Of a stretch of DNA of 64,000 nt, positions 10,452-19,474 are shown one piece after another. This DNA comes from Palsa-506 sp963709075 (GTDB taxonomy: Bacteria > Actinomycetota > Actinomycetes > Streptosporangiales > Streptosporangiaceae). Every line of letters begins with the position of its first letter. Positions within the stretch are counted from its first letter, which is position 1. Location: the NCBI GenBank assembly GCA_963709075.1, contig CAVPUY010000005.1, positions 558,001-622,000 on the forward strand, in the 5' to 3' direction. The translations under genes and the position numbers were made by a program. The notes beneath the pieces are model-generated. The model was given only the letters and a program-made list of their open reading frames with translations, had not been told where the DNA came from and did no database searches.

Positions 10452-11090
10452 GTGACGTCAGATCCTGCTGCCTGGGAGTTGGTGAGCCCGCAATGGCGGG
10501 CCTGCCTGGCAGAAGCGTGGGCCTCCTGGTCGCGTGGCTCGCTCGGGGTCGGCGCGGTCATCATCAGCCCAGCTGGCGAGGTCGTGGCCCGCGGCCGCAA
10601 CCGGGAGGGAGAACAGCACGCGCCCGCAGGCCAGCTGGCGGGCAGCTACCTAGCCCACGCGGAGATCAACGCCCTGTCAGCCCGGCCGCGCCGGCGCCAC
10701 CCCGGTCACCGGCTGCTGGTCACCCTCGCCCCGTGCCTGGTGTGTGCCAGCGCGATCGTCATGACCCAGCTCCCGCAGCTCACTTATGCGGCGGCCGATC
10801 CCGTGATGGACGACGTCAGCAGCTGGCTCGCCACCCTCCCCTGGGCGGCAAGCCGCCTGCCGGACACCGGCGGCCCGCTCGGCGGCCCGATCGGGCACTT
10901 CGCCCGGCTGCTGCCCGTGCTGCACATGGCCGAGCACCGCCGCCAGAGCCGCAGCTTCGCCGTATACCAGGCCCGCCAGCCGGTCCTGGTCAGCCAGGCC
11001 GAGCAGCTCCTGGCCGATGGCACTGCCCGGCAGCTCCGCAACCTGCCCTGCCACCTCGCCTTTAGCGCGCTGGCCCCGCCTGACGGCTAA
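10452..11090 (+). CDS. Cytidine/deoxycytidylate deaminase-fold protein
   Basis: A 212-residue zinc hydrolase of the CMP/dCMP deaminase superfamily. The zinc site is visible as HAEINAL (His ligand and proton-shuttling Glu) and APCLVCASAIV (the PCxxC pair). The family deaminates nucleosides, nucleotides, guanine or tRNA adenosine. The C-terminal 100 residues are longer than in TadA and match no subtype I recognise, so the substrate is open. The GTG at 10452 is the first start in the frame. Confidence 0.75.
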   Translation: MTSDPAAWELVSPQWRACLAEAWASWSRGSLGVGAVIISPAGEVVARGRNREGEQHAPAGQLAGSYLAHAEINALSARPRRRHPGHRLLVTLAPCLVCASAIVMTQLPQLTYAAADPVMDDVSSWLATLPWAASRLPDTGGPLGGPIGHFARLLPVLHMAEHRRQSRSFAVYQARQPVLVSQAEQLLADGTARQLRNLPCHLAFSALAPPDG

Positions 11091-11274
11091 GCCCGGGCCA
11101 CGCGTGTCGCGCCCCCGCGCCATCCAGACAGCCTGCATAGCCGTTAAACCGGGCAAACCGCGCCCATCTGATGCAATTCCCGAGGGCTGGAGAGGAGACC
11201 GTGCCGTCCCGGCAGTCCGCTGGATCGTGATGGCGCTGATGCGACGTTCCCGGCGGCTGCGGCAGGATGAGGGC

Positions 11275-12243
11275 ATGCGAGCAATAGTGGTGCGACGGTC
11301 CGGCGGGCCTGAGGTACTCGAAACGGCCGACTGGCCTGACCCGCAGCCCGGGCCGGGCCAGCTGCTGGTCGGCGTCGCCGCGGCCGGCGTCAACTTCATG
11401 GACATCTACCAGCGGGAGGGCCGGCCGCCCTACACGCCCGACCCGCCCTACGTGCCCGGCGCGGAGGGCGCGGGCACCGTCGTGGCCGCCGGGCCCGGCG
11501 TCACCGGCTTCGCGGCCGGCGACCGGGTGGCCTGGACCGGCGCTCCCGGCAGCTACGCGGAACGGGCCCTGGTGCCGGCCGACAGCGCGGTGCCGGTGCC
11601 GGACGGTGTCGGCCTGCGGGTCGCGGCCGCCGTCATGCTGCAGGGGATGACCGCGCATTACCTCTGCAACGACACGTTCCCTGTCGGCGACGGCGACGCC
11701 GTCGTCGTGCACGCGGCGGCCGGCGGGGTCGGCCTGCTGCTGACCCAGATGGTCAAGATGCGTGGCGGCATCGTGGTCGCCACGACGTCTACGGCGGCCA
11801 AGGCCGCGGCGGCCAAGCAGGCTGGCGCCGACTACCTGGCCGGCTATGCCGACTTCGGCTCGGTCATCCGCGAGGTCACCGGCGGGACCGGCGCGGCCGC
11901 CGTGTTTGACGGCGTCGGCCAGGCGACCTTCGACGCCAGCCTGGCCGCCCTGCGCCCGCGCGGCTACATGGTGCTTTACGGTGCGGCGAGCGGGCCGGTG
12001 CCGCCGTTCGAGCTGCAGCGGCTGGCCGCCGGGGGATCGCTCTTCATCACCCGCCCGACGCTCGGCAGCTACCTGGCCAGCCGCGATGAGCTGCTGGGCC
12101 GGGCCGCTGCCCTGTTCGGCTGGATCGGCCAGGGCCGGCTCAGCGTGCGGATCGGCGGCACGTACCCGCTGGCCGATGCCGCCCGCGCGCACCAGGACCT
12201 GGCCGGCCGCGGCACGACCGGCAAGCTTGTGCTGCTGCCGTGA
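11275..12243 (+). CDS. NADPH:quinone oxidoreductase (zinc-free MDR family)
   Basis: A 322-residue medium-chain dehydrogenase/reductase lacking structural-zinc cysteines. It starts MRAIVVRRSGGPEVLE at ATG 11275 and contains AAGVNFMDIYQREG, the nucleotide-binding glycine motif HAAAGGVGLLLTQM and YLAGYADFGSVIREVTGG, as in QOR/zeta-crystallin proteins that reduce quinones or enones with NADPH. Upstream codons in the frame show no family similarity. It overlaps the next gene by 4 bp (GTGA), so the two are probably co-translated. Confidence 0.93.
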   Translation: MRAIVVRRSGGPEVLETADWPDPQPGPGQLLVGVAAAGVNFMDIYQREGRPPYTPDPPYVPGAEGAGTVVAAGPGVTGFAAGDRVAWTGAPGSYAERALVPADSAVPVPDGVGLRVAAAVMLQGMTAHYLCNDTFPVGDGDAVVVHAAAGGVGLLLTQMVKMRGGIVVATTSTAAKAAAAKQAGADYLAGYADFGSVIREVTGGTGAAAVFDGVGQATFDASLAALRPRGYMVLYGAASGPVPPFELQRLAAGGSLFITRPTLGSYLASRDELLGRAAALFGWIGQGRLSVRIGGTYPLADAARAHQDLAGRGTTGKLVLLP

Positions 12244-12611
12244 GACGCGCTGCGCTGCTGCTCGACGTGTGCTGCGTGCTGGCGTTCGTCGTGATCGGCC
12301 GGGCGAGTCACGCCGAGGCGGCGAGCGTCACCGGGCTGGCCAGGACCGCCTGGCCGTTCCTCGCTGGCCTCGCCGCCGGGCTGGCCGCGACCAGGGCATG
12401 GCGGCGTCCCGCGGCCATCGTCCCGGCCGGGCTCGGAGCGTGGCTCGGCGCGGCCGGCATCGGCATGGTGCTCCGGGTCATCTCCGGGCAGGGCACGGCG
12501 GCCGCGTTCATCGTGGTGGCACTGGCGTTCCTCGGCCTGTTCATGCTCGGCTGGCGGGCGGCAGCCATCGGCCTGGCCTCGGTCCGGGCCGGCCGGCTGC
12601 GGCAGGGCTAG
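12240..12611 (+). CDS. DUF3054 family membrane protein
   Basis: A 123-residue protein with four predicted membrane helices. VIGRASHAEA near the first helix, TAWPFLAGLAAG and GMVLRVISGQGTAAAFIVVA are typical of DUF3054, a family of small actinobacterial and haloarchaeal membrane proteins with no assigned function. Its GTG start overlaps the stop of the quinone oxidoreductase gene. Confidence 0.88.
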   Translation: MRRAALLLDVCCVLAFVVIGRASHAEAASVTGLARTAWPFLAGLAAGLAATRAWRRPAAIVPAGLGAWLGAAGIGMVLRVISGQGTAAAFIVVALAFLGLFMLGWRAAAIGLASVRAGRLRQG

Positions 12612-12625
12612 GTGGCCTGGCCGGG

Positions 12626-14102
12626 TCACGGGCGGGGGGCCAGCGCGGCCAGCGCAGGCAGCAGGCGCTGCGCCAGGTCCAGGTCCAGGTCCAGCGGCCG
12701 GTCGCTGGTATCCGCCGGCAGCAGGCCGGCCGCGAGCTCGTATGCCCCGGTCAGCATCGGGCCGGCCAGGGTCAGGTCAGCCCGCCCGATGCCGCGCAGC
12801 CGCATCGCCCGGATCGCGGCGACCAGCTCGCACGCGAGCACAATCCGGTAGGCAGGCACGGTGTCGGTGGTGGCCCGCGCCGACTGGGTGGAGAAACCGG
12901 CGTGCTCCTCCACGCCGCGGGACAGCACCGCGCTGCCCAGCGCGGCCGGCCCGGCCAGCCGCCGGATGTCGGCGATCGCCGACTGCGCGACGTACTCAAG
13001 GATCATCACGCCGGAACTCGGCGGCGGGTCGGTGGCCAGGAACGGCGCCAGGCCGGTGAAGGCCGGCTCGACCAGCGTGCCGAGCCGGGCCGCGGACAGC
13101 GCCGACGTCTGGAACAGCGCCGCGCGTAGTGCGTCGAGCGCCAGGCCGATATAGCCGGTGTGGAAGTTCCCGTTGTGCCAGACCGCCTGGCCGGCCACGT
13201 CGATCAGCGGGTTTTCCGCGGCGGCGTTCAGCTCGCTGGTCACGATCCTGGTGGCGTGCCCGGCCGCGTCGACCGCGGGCCCGTGCACCTGCGGCAGCGC
13301 CCGGTACCCGTACGGGTCCTGCACCCTGGGCGCTGGCCCGTGGTGCCCGCCGAGCAGCCCGCGCATCGCCGCGGCCACCGCCTGCTGGCCGGGGTGCGGA
13401 CGGGCGGCATGAACCGGAGCGGCGTACGGCTCGGCTGACGCGTCGACGGCCAGGTGCGAGAAGGCGGCGATGACGCTGGCGGCCTGCAGCAGCCCGGCCA
13501 GGTCGCTGCAGGCGAGCGCGGCCTCGCCGATGGTTGCCGCGTTGCTGGAGAGGAACGCGAGCGCATCCGCGGAGGCCAGCGCGAATCGCGGCGGGCTGGC
13601 CGGCCGGGTACCCAGTCCCGCTCACCGAGCAGGCACAGCGCGGTCATGGCCAGCGCGCTGAGGTCGCCGGTGCCGATCGCGCCCCAGACCGGGACGGGCA
13701 CCGACAGGCCGGCGTTGATCGCCTCGGTGAGCGCGTCAAGCACCCCGGGGTCGACGCCGGCCCGCCGGCCGCGATCTGGTTGACCCGCACGACGAGCATG
13801 GCCCGGCCGAGCTCGGCGGCGATCAGCGGCCCGCCGCCGCCGGCATGGCTGCGCACCAGCCGCAGCCCGTGGCTGGCCACGTCGCCGCGGCCGACGGGCA
13901 GCCCGCGGTTCGCGCCGACGCCGGTGGTGCGGCCGTAGACCTCCCGGCGCGCGGTTGCGTAAGCGGCCACCTCGGCAGCCGCCCTGGCCCGCTGCCTGCC
14001 CTCGTCACTGACGGCAACCCGGGCCTGGCCGCGCGCTACCGCGGCTACATCACCACAGGCCAGCGAGATTCCGTCGAGAACGATAACGGGCTGATCCAGC
14101 AA
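12626..14102 (-). CDS. Histidine/phenylalanine ammonia-lyase family protein, two frameshifts
   Basis: An aromatic amino acid lyase of the MIO family, about 492 residues once repaired. It begins at TTG 14102 after a good ribosome site (AAAGGGACG). Visible are VYGRTTGVGANRG (catalytic Tyr loop), NQIAAG, the MIO region GAIGTGDLSALAMTAL, QDPYGYRALPQVHG and SELNAAAENPLID with the catalytic Glu-Asn pair. One-base deletions near 13766 and 13600, both in G/C runs, split it in three frames. The MIO tripeptide usually reads Ala-Ser-Gly; here it is Gly-Thr-Gly. No hut gene is nearby, so a role other than histidine breakdown is possible. Confidence 0.85.
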
Positions 14103-14386
14103 ACCGCCGTCCCTTTCTTACTGCTGACCTGGCAGCAGCCCGCTGACCGGGCGGCAGACATGGCCCGAGGCTATCGCCCAGGCGTGTCCTCCCATCCTGC
14201 CGCGAGCTGCCGGGAATGACGGGCAACCTGGCCGGCGGCGCGCCCGGATCCAGCGGCCAGCGCGGCCCGTGGCGGCCCGCCATTCATCCGCCGCCGGCCC
14301 GCCGGGTGGCGCCTGCACGGGTGCCCCGGCCGGGCCCGGCATTGCGTCACCCGTGTGCCGGCCACCAGCCGGACGCCGTTTACCTG

Positions 14387-14400
14387 CATAATGCTGGACA
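14387..14400 (+). promoter_or_regulatory. Candidate -10 element of a leaderless transcript
   Basis: CATAAT at 14387-14392 ends 7 bp before the ATG of the Rrf2 gene, so transcription would start at or next to the start codon. No Shine-Dalgarno sequence is visible. Leaderless mRNAs are common in actinobacteria, but this one is inferred from spacing alone. Confidence 0.4.
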
Positions 14401-14849
14401 TGCGTTTGTCCGCACGCGCCGACTATGCCCTGCGCGCAGCCATCGAGCTCGCTGCCGCCCAGGGTGGTCATGTCACGGCCGATCAGCTGGCCAAGACCCA
14501 GCGCATCCCCGGGAAGTTCCTTGAGGCAATCTTGACCCAGCTAGGCCGGAGCGGCCTGGTGCGCAGCCGGCGCGGACCGGATGGCGGATTCTGGCTGGCG
14601 CGCCCGGCCAGCGAGATCTCGCTGGCCGATATCATCCGCGCGATCGACGGGCCGCTGCTCGGGGTGCGCGGCGAGCGACCGGAGAACCTGGGATACATCG
14701 GGGCGGCCGAGCCGCTGCAGACCGTCTGGATAGCGCTGCGCGCCAACGAGCGGGCAATCCTGGAGGACGTCACCCTCGACCACGTGGTCTCCGGCGTGCT
14801 GCCGGACAGCGTCAGGAAGCTGGCCGACGATCCCCGGGCCTGGGCCTGA
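14400..14849 (+). CDS. Rrf2 family transcriptional regulator, cysteine-free
   Basis: A 149-residue winged-helix regulator. MRLSARADYALRAAIELAA, KFLEAILTQLGRSGLVRSRRGPDGGFWLARP and the alpha-helical dimer region that follows are standard Rrf2. There is not a single cysteine, so it cannot bind an Fe-S cluster as IscR, NsrR or RsrR do; such members usually sense another signal or act as plain repressors. It stands alone between the lyase gene and the clgR-like gene, so its targets are unknown. Confidence 0.9.
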   Translation: MRLSARADYALRAAIELAAAQGGHVTADQLAKTQRIPGKFLEAILTQLGRSGLVRSRRGPDGGFWLARPASEISLADIIRAIDGPLLGVRGERPENLGYIGAAEPLQTVWIALRANERAILEDVTLDHVVSGVLPDSVRKLADDPRAWA

Positions 14850-14924
14850 TCCCGGCGCCGGCCGCGCCCGGGACCGCCTGGCCGCGGCTCAGCCCGGGCT
14901 GAGCAGGTAACCAGCCGCGCACGC

Positions 14925-15575
14925 TCAGACGGGCACCATGTCGGTGATATCCGGCGCGCGCCAGGTCAGCTGGTCGAACGCCGCGCCGCCGGGCAGCGCC
15001 GCGCCGCCCGGCATGCCGACGCCGCCCGGCATCGTCGCACCGACCGGCCTGGCCGCGCCGCCTTGCAGCGATGCCGCATCGATCACCTGCGCGCGCGGCG
15101 CGCCGAGGCGGTGGCCGGCCCGAGCTGGTATCCGGCCGGGGGCGGGCGGGGCGATGGTCCGGCCGCGCACCGGGCCGCCGACGGCGGGCCGCTCCGGGAT
15201 CACGATCTGGCGGCCGCCAACTGGCGCGGCCAGCCGTACCTTGGCGGCAGCGGGGCCCGCGCCTGCCGGGGCCGCCGACTCCGGCCCGCTGCCCGATGGG
15301 CCGGGTTCCCTGGCTCCGGTCAGCACCGGCTCGTTCTGCAGCTCGGCGAGCGCGAAGTTGTCGGAGACTTCCCGCAGCACCTGCGACAGCGGCGTGCCCA
15401 GCGCGGAGCAGATGGAGCTGAGCAGCTCAGAGGACGCTTCCTTCTGGCCGCGTTCCACTTCGGAGAGGTATCCGAGCGACACCCTCGCCGAGGCCGAGAC
15501 CTCGCGGAGCGTGCGGCCTTGCCGCAGACGGAGCCGACGCAGCGCGTCACCGAGCAAGTGACGAAGCAGGACCAT
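14925..15575 (-). CDS. clgR: ClgR-type XRE transcriptional regulator
   Basis: A 216-residue DNA-binding protein. The ATG at 15575 follows a strong ribosome site (GGAAGGGAGAG) and gives MVLLRHLLGDALRRLRLRQG. The HTH and following helices (SLGYLSEVERGQKEASSELL, SQVLREVSD) match ClgR, which activates clp protease and stress genes in actinobacteria. The second half is an unusual low-complexity tail rich in Pro, Gly and Ala with repeated MPGG/LPGG, much longer than in classical ClgR. Its position next to cinA-pgsA-rimO is the conserved actinobacterial one. Confidence 0.85.
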   Translation of the reverse strand: MVLLRHLLGDALRRLRLRQGRTLREVSASARVSLGYLSEVERGQKEASSELLSSICSALGTPLSQVLREVSDNFALAELQNEPVLTGAREPGPSGSGPESAAPAGAGPAAAKVRLAAPVGGRQIVIPERPAVGGPVRGRTIAPPAPGRIPARAGHRLGAPRAQVIDAASLQGGAARPVGATMPGGVGMPGGAALPGGAAFDQLTWRAPDITDMVPV

Positions 15576-15621
15576 CGCCGCTCTCCCTTCCGAGGCCGGT
15601 CGTGACATCTCCACCGTACCT

Positions 15622-15633
15622 GTCCGTACGGAC
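15622..15633. promoter_or_regulatory. Palindrome upstream of the clgR-like gene
   Basis: A perfect 12-bp palindrome, GTCCGTACGGAC, lies 47 bp upstream of the start codon, and CCGTACGG-like half-sites flank it on both sides (15613-15640). The position suits an operator, perhaps for autoregulation. The cognate protein is not known from sequence. Confidence 0.4.
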
Positions 15634-15680
15634 CGTACGGGAGACCATATACACGCGTGTTATCTGACGTAACGCTGTGG

Positions 15681-16262
15681 TCATGCACTCTCTTCCCTGA
15701 GCACGGCCAGCAGCAGGCGCAGGCACTGCGCCACCGCCTCCCTGCGGATCTCGTCCCGGGAGCCGCGCAGCGCCAGCGACCGCACCGTGATGCCAGGCCG
15801 TGATGCCGCCGCCGGCGCGGAGTCCCGCGCGTCAGGTCCTGTGCCGGTGACGACGGCCGGGCCGGCAGCGCCCGGCCCGATGCTGACCGCGATGTAGACG
15901 GTCCCGACCGGCTGCCCGTCGGCCGGGTCGGGCCCGGCCACGCCGGTAGTGGCCGCGCCGACTGTCGCGCCCAGCTTGCGGCGGACGCCGGCCGCCATCT
16001 CGGCAGCGACGTCCGGATGCACGGCGCCGTGGCGGGCCAGCAGGTCCGCGGGCACGCCGAGGATCGTGGCCTTGAGCTCGGTGGCGTACGCGACGACCGC
16101 GCCGCGGAAGGCGGCCGACGCGCCGGGTATCCCGGTGAGCGTGGCGGCCAGCAGCCCGCCGGTTAGCGATTCGGCCACGGCAACGTGCTGGCCGCGTCCG
16201 GTCAGCTGGCCGATGATCTCCGCGGCGGCAGCACGCTCCGGGGCGGCGTCGCGCCCGGTCAT
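15681..16262 (-). CDS. cinA: CinA C-terminal domain protein (nicotinamide-nucleotide amidase)
   Basis: A 193-residue stand-alone CinA/PncC domain, which deamidates nicotinamide mononucleotide to nicotinate mononucleotide in pyridine nucleotide salvage. Signatures are VAVAESLTGGLLAATLT, GAVVAYATELKATILGVP, AEMAAGVRRKLGATVGAATTGVAGPDPADGQ (quoted in part) and the C-terminal helix RREAVAQCLRLLL. The N-terminal MoaB-like domain of full CinA is absent, as usual in actinobacteria. The ATG at 16262 overlaps the pgsA stop by 4 bp. Confidence 0.92.
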   Translation of the reverse strand: MTGRDAAPERAAAAEIIGQLTGRGQHVAVAESLTGGLLAATLTGIPGASAAFRGAVVAYATELKATILGVPADLLARHGAVHPDVAAEMAAGVRRKLGATVGAATTGVAGPDPADGQPVGTVYIAVSIGPGAAGPAVVTGTGPDARDSAPAAASRPGITVRSLALRGSRDEIRREAVAQCLRLLLAVLREESA

Positions 16263-16816
16263 GAGCTGTTCTCGGCGCCATGCGGCCCGCCGCGCGGCAC
16301 CGCCCGGCGCAGCCGCATGGCCCTGACCGCATAGTCGCCGCCGGTGACGAGGGTCAGTGCGACCGCTGCGGCCATCACGACGCCGCGGACGATGCTGGAC
16401 GGGCCGGGCAGGATGTAGAGGCTGATCGCGATGACCTGCAGCAGCGTCTTCGCCTTGCCCCCGCGGCTGGCCGGGATCACCCCGCGGCGGATGACCCAGA
16501 ACCTGAGGCCGGTTACCACCAGCTCGCGGAACAGGATCACCGCCGTGACCCACCACGACAGGTCACCAAGGAAGGAGAGCGTGACCAGGGCCGATCCGGT
16601 CAGCGCCTTGTCCGCGATCGGGTCAGCGATCTTGCCGAAGTCAGTGATCAGCCCCCGGCGGCGGGCAAGCTCACCGTCCAGCAGGTCGGTCAGCGAGGCA
16701 ACGCCGAACGCCACGAAGGCCGCGATCCGCCAGCCGTCGCCGCCTGCCGTCAGGAAGATCACGAAAACCGGCACCAGGCCGAGCCGGAGCACCGTCAGCG
16801 CGTTGGCGATATTCAT
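16259..16816 (-). CDS. pgsA: CDP-diacylglycerol-glycerol-3-phosphate 3-phosphatidyltransferase
   Basis: PgsA makes phosphatidylglycerol-phosphate, the committed step to phosphatidylglycerol and cardiolipin, at the cytoplasmic membrane. The CDP-alcohol phosphotransferase motif DGx2ARx8Gx3Dx3D is complete in DGELARRRGLITDFGKIADP followed by IAD. Several membrane helices follow, with FRELVVTGLRFWVIRRG between them. ATG 16816 (MNIANALTVLRLGL) opens directly on the conserved core; an in-frame TTG at 16891, overlapping the rimO stop, would add 25 residues and has a fair ribosome site, so it is a real alternative. Confidence 0.92.
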   Translation of the reverse strand: MNIANALTVLRLGLVPVFVIFLTAGGDGWRIAAFVAFGVASLTDLLDGELARRRGLITDFGKIADPIADKALTGSALVTLSFLGDLSWWVTAVILFRELVVTGLRFWVIRRGVIPASRGGKAKTLLQVIAISLYILPGPSSIVRGVVMAAAVALTLVTGGDYAVRAMRLRRAVPRGGPHGAENSS

Positions 16817-16887
16817 CAGGCCGGGCGGTGCGATCGCGGCGGGATCGCCCCGGCTGGTCTCCCCCGCGGCGTTCCCGGCAGGCAAGC

Positions 16888-18393
16888 TCAACGTCGTCCT
16901 GCGGCAACCGGAGGCAAGGGCGTCGTCGCGCCGATGGCCGTAGCCACCAGATCCACCCCCTCCGAGCTGGTGACGGTGGCCCGCACCATGTCGCCAGCGG
17001 CCAGCGGGCGGCGGGAAAGTACCGTCGTGTTCCCGTCGACCTCGGGTGCCTGGTGGGCGGCGAGCCCGCAATAGCGCCGGCCGGCCAGCGATTCGGTGAT
17101 CAGCACATCCAGCGTCTCGCCGACGCGCTCGGCGGCCCGCTGTGACATCAGCTCGTCGGCGAGATCAGCGAGCTCCTCCACCCGCCGGGCGATCTCATCG
17201 GCCGGCAGCTGCCCGGGCAGCGCCGCGGCCTCGGTGCCGTCCTCGTCCGAGTAGCCGAAAATGCCGATGGCGTCCAGCCGGGCATCGCTCAGGAAGTGCT
17301 GCAGCTCATCGACGTCGGCAGCGGTCTCGCCGGGGAAACCGACGATGAAGTTGGACCGGACGCCTGCGGCCGGCGACGCGGCCCTGATCTGGTCGAGCAG
17401 CCCGCAGAAGCGCTCGCGGTCGCCGAACCGGCGCATCGCCCGCAGCACGCTTCCGCTGGCGTGCTGGAACGAGAGGTCGAAGTAGGGCGCCACGCCCGGC
17501 GTGGACGTCATGGTCGTGACCAGGCCGGGCCGCACCTCGGCGGGCTGCAGATAGCTGACCCGCACCCGCTCGATGCCCGGCACTGCGGCGAGGCCGGGCA
17601 GCAGCTGCTCTAGCAGCCGCAGATCACCCAGATCCTTGCCGTAGGAGGTGGAGTTCTCGCTGACCAGCAGCAGCTCACGAACTCCCTGACGGCCCAGCCA
17701 GGCTGCCTCGGCCAGCAGGTCCTGCGGGGGCCGCGAGATGAACGCGCCGCGGAAGGCGGGGATCGCGCAGAAGCTGCACCGGCGGTCGCACCCGGAAGCG
17801 ATCTTGAGCGGGGCGACCACTGCGTCGGCCAGCCTGCGCCGCAGCACCCGCGGCCCGGAGGCTGGCGCGACGCCCGGCGGCAGGTCAGGTATGCCGCTGC
17901 CGGATGCGACCGTGCCATGGCCGGGCAGCTGGCTGGCCTCGGCGGCCGGCCGTCCGGCCGGCGAGACCGGCAGCAGCTTCCTGCGGTCCCGCGGGACATG
18001 GGCCGGCCATCGCTCGCCCGCCAGCACGGCATCCAGCCTGGTGGCAATGTCGCCATAGTCGTCGAAGCTCAGGATCTGCGCCTCGGGCAGCGCCTCGGCG
18101 AGCCCGGCTCCGTAGCGCTCGGCGAGGCATCCGGCGGCGACCACCTGCGCGCCCGACGCCGCAGCGCCGAGCAACTGGTCGATCGACTCTTCCTTGGCCG
18201 CCTGGATGAAGCCGCAGGTGTTCACGAGCACCACATCGGCACCGCCGGCATCGCCCTCGTCGGTCACCGTCCAGCCGGCCGCATCCAGCCGGGCGGCGAG
18301 TTCCTCGGAATCGACCTCATTGCGGGCGCAGCCCAGCGTTACCAGGCTGACGGTGCGCCCCGTCCGGCCTGCGCTTCCCTTACTCGACGACAC
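16888..18393 (-). CDS. rimO: Ribosomal protein S12 methylthiotransferase RimO
   Basis: A radical SAM enzyme that adds a methylthio group to an aspartate of ribosomal protein S12. The N-terminal domain has the cysteines for the second cluster (TLGCARNEVDSE, VNTCGFIQAAKEESID, AAGCLAERYG). The radical SAM triad is in SGCDRRCSFCAIPAFRG, and the C-terminal TRAM domain ends near 16888. At 501 residues it is of usual actinobacterial length. It precedes pgsA and cinA in one operon-like run. Confidence 0.96.
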   Translation of the reverse strand: MSSSKGSAGRTGRTVSLVTLGCARNEVDSEELAARLDAAGWTVTDEGDAGGADVVLVNTCGFIQAAKEESIDQLLGAAASGAQVVAAGCLAERYGAGLAEALPEAQILSFDDYGDIATRLDAVLAGERWPAHVPRDRRKLLPVSPAGRPAAEASQLPGHGTVASGSGIPDLPPGVAPASGPRVLRRRLADAVVAPLKIASGCDRRCSFCAIPAFRGAFISRPPQDLLAEAAWLGRQGVRELLLVSENSTSYGKDLGDLRLLEQLLPGLAAVPGIERVRVSYLQPAEVRPGLVTTMTSTPGVAPYFDLSFQHASGSVLRAMRRFGDRERFCGLLDQIRAASPAAGVRSNFIVGFPGETAADVDELQHFLSDARLDAIGIFGYSDEDGTEAAALPGQLPADEIARRVEELADLADELMSQRAAERVGETLDVLITESLAGRRYCGLAAHQAPEVDGNTTVLSRRPLAAGDMVRATVTSSEGVDLVATAIGATTPLPPVAAGRR

Positions 18394-18486
18394 ACCGGCA
18401 GACTACGGTAAGCCGGCCGGTGCGGTGCCCGCCGGCATCGGCGGCCGGCCGGGCCTGACCGGCCGGCCGGGCCGGCCCGGCCCGGG

Positions 18487-19230
18487 TCAGCTGGCTGTCT
18501 GCTGGCCCGGCCCGAAGCTGAGCGTGACCGGCTGGCCGGAATTGCCCGGCGAGCCGATGTTCTTTCCGTTCACGGTCAGCGCGATGCCGCCAGGATTGCC
18601 GAGCAGCAGGCTGACCGCGCGGTGCTCGGTCCAGCGCTTGCGGGTGCCGGCCGGGACGATCCCGCTGAAGATCGTCAGGCCGCTTGCCGTGGTGAGCTGG
18701 ACCCAGCAGTCCTCGGTGGCGGTCAGGTGGATGACCACGTCGTGGGCCGACCTTGGGTGGTGGTGCCTGGCCGGCGGCGGTGACGTCGGCCGGGCGGTGT
18801 GCCGCGGCGCCGGGCTGCCTGCGCCCTGCGCAGCGACCCGGGAGACGCCCGATGAGGGCCACGCCTGGTACACCACGAATCCGACGATCACCGCGAGCGC
18901 GAGCGCCATGGCCGCGCTCCAGTTTGGCCGCCGCCGCCGTTCCTTCAGCCTGATCGGCGTGGACGGCTCGAAGACATCCGCCGCGGCGATCGCCTGCGGT
19001 GCGCCGTGCGCCAGGTCGTACTCGCGGACCAGCGCGTCCGGGTCTGCGCCGACCGCACGGGCGATGCTGCGGACGTGACCCCGGGCATAGAAGTCACCAC
19101 CGCACGCCGAGTAGTCGCCGCGCTCAATCCCCCTGATAATCGTCTCCCTGATGCAGGTCCGCTGGCTGACCTGCGTAATGGTGAGACCGGCCTGACGACG
19201 TGCCTGCGCCAGGGAGTCACCGATGCTCAC
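18487..19230 (-). CDS. RodZ-like membrane-anchored HTH protein (DUF4115)
   Basis: A 247-residue protein with three parts: an N-terminal RodZ-type HTH (SIGDSLAQARRQAGLTITQV, residues 2-21, and ETIIRGIERGDYSACGGDFYARGHVRSIA), a single membrane helix (AAMALALAVIVGFVVYQAW), and an extracytoplasmic DUF4115 beta domain (EDCWVQLTTASGLTIFSG). RodZ links MreB to the elongation machinery; the actinobacterial form between ftsK and rimO is conserved but little studied. The GTG at 19230 is the first start and gives the canonical N-terminus. Confidence 0.88.
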   Translation of the reverse strand: MSIGDSLAQARRQAGLTITQVSQRTCIRETIIRGIERGDYSACGGDFYARGHVRSIARAVGADPDALVREYDLAHGAPQAIAAADVFEPSTPIRLKERRRRPNWSAAMALALAVIVGFVVYQAWPSSGVSRVAAQGAGSPAPRHTARPTSPPPARHHHPRSAHDVVIHLTATEDCWVQLTTASGLTIFSGIVPAGTRKRWTEHRAVSLLLGNPGGIALTVNGKNIGSPGNSGQPVTLSFGPGQQTAS

Positions 19231-19474
19231 GCCGCGCCTCCGCTGCTATGTCGCACTGCGTGCCGCCCGGGGGGTGCGGGTAACAGTTATCTGAATACGA
19301 TCTCTGAGTGCTGGCTTCGTCACCAAGTGTAGACAGCAACAGGCCGGCCTGCGAGGACCGGCGCGGCATGCCTACCTATCGTTATCCGGTTCCCATCGCC
19401 GCCGGTGGTTAACCCCGGCGGAACCCCGCAACGGGCCGCGCCGGGCCGGCCGGGCCCACCGCAATGCCCCGGCC

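Noticed and set aside
11017..11274. Upstream extension of the quinone oxidoreductase frame
   Set aside because: The extra 86 codons overlap the deaminase gene and lack family similarity; the core begins at ATG 11275.
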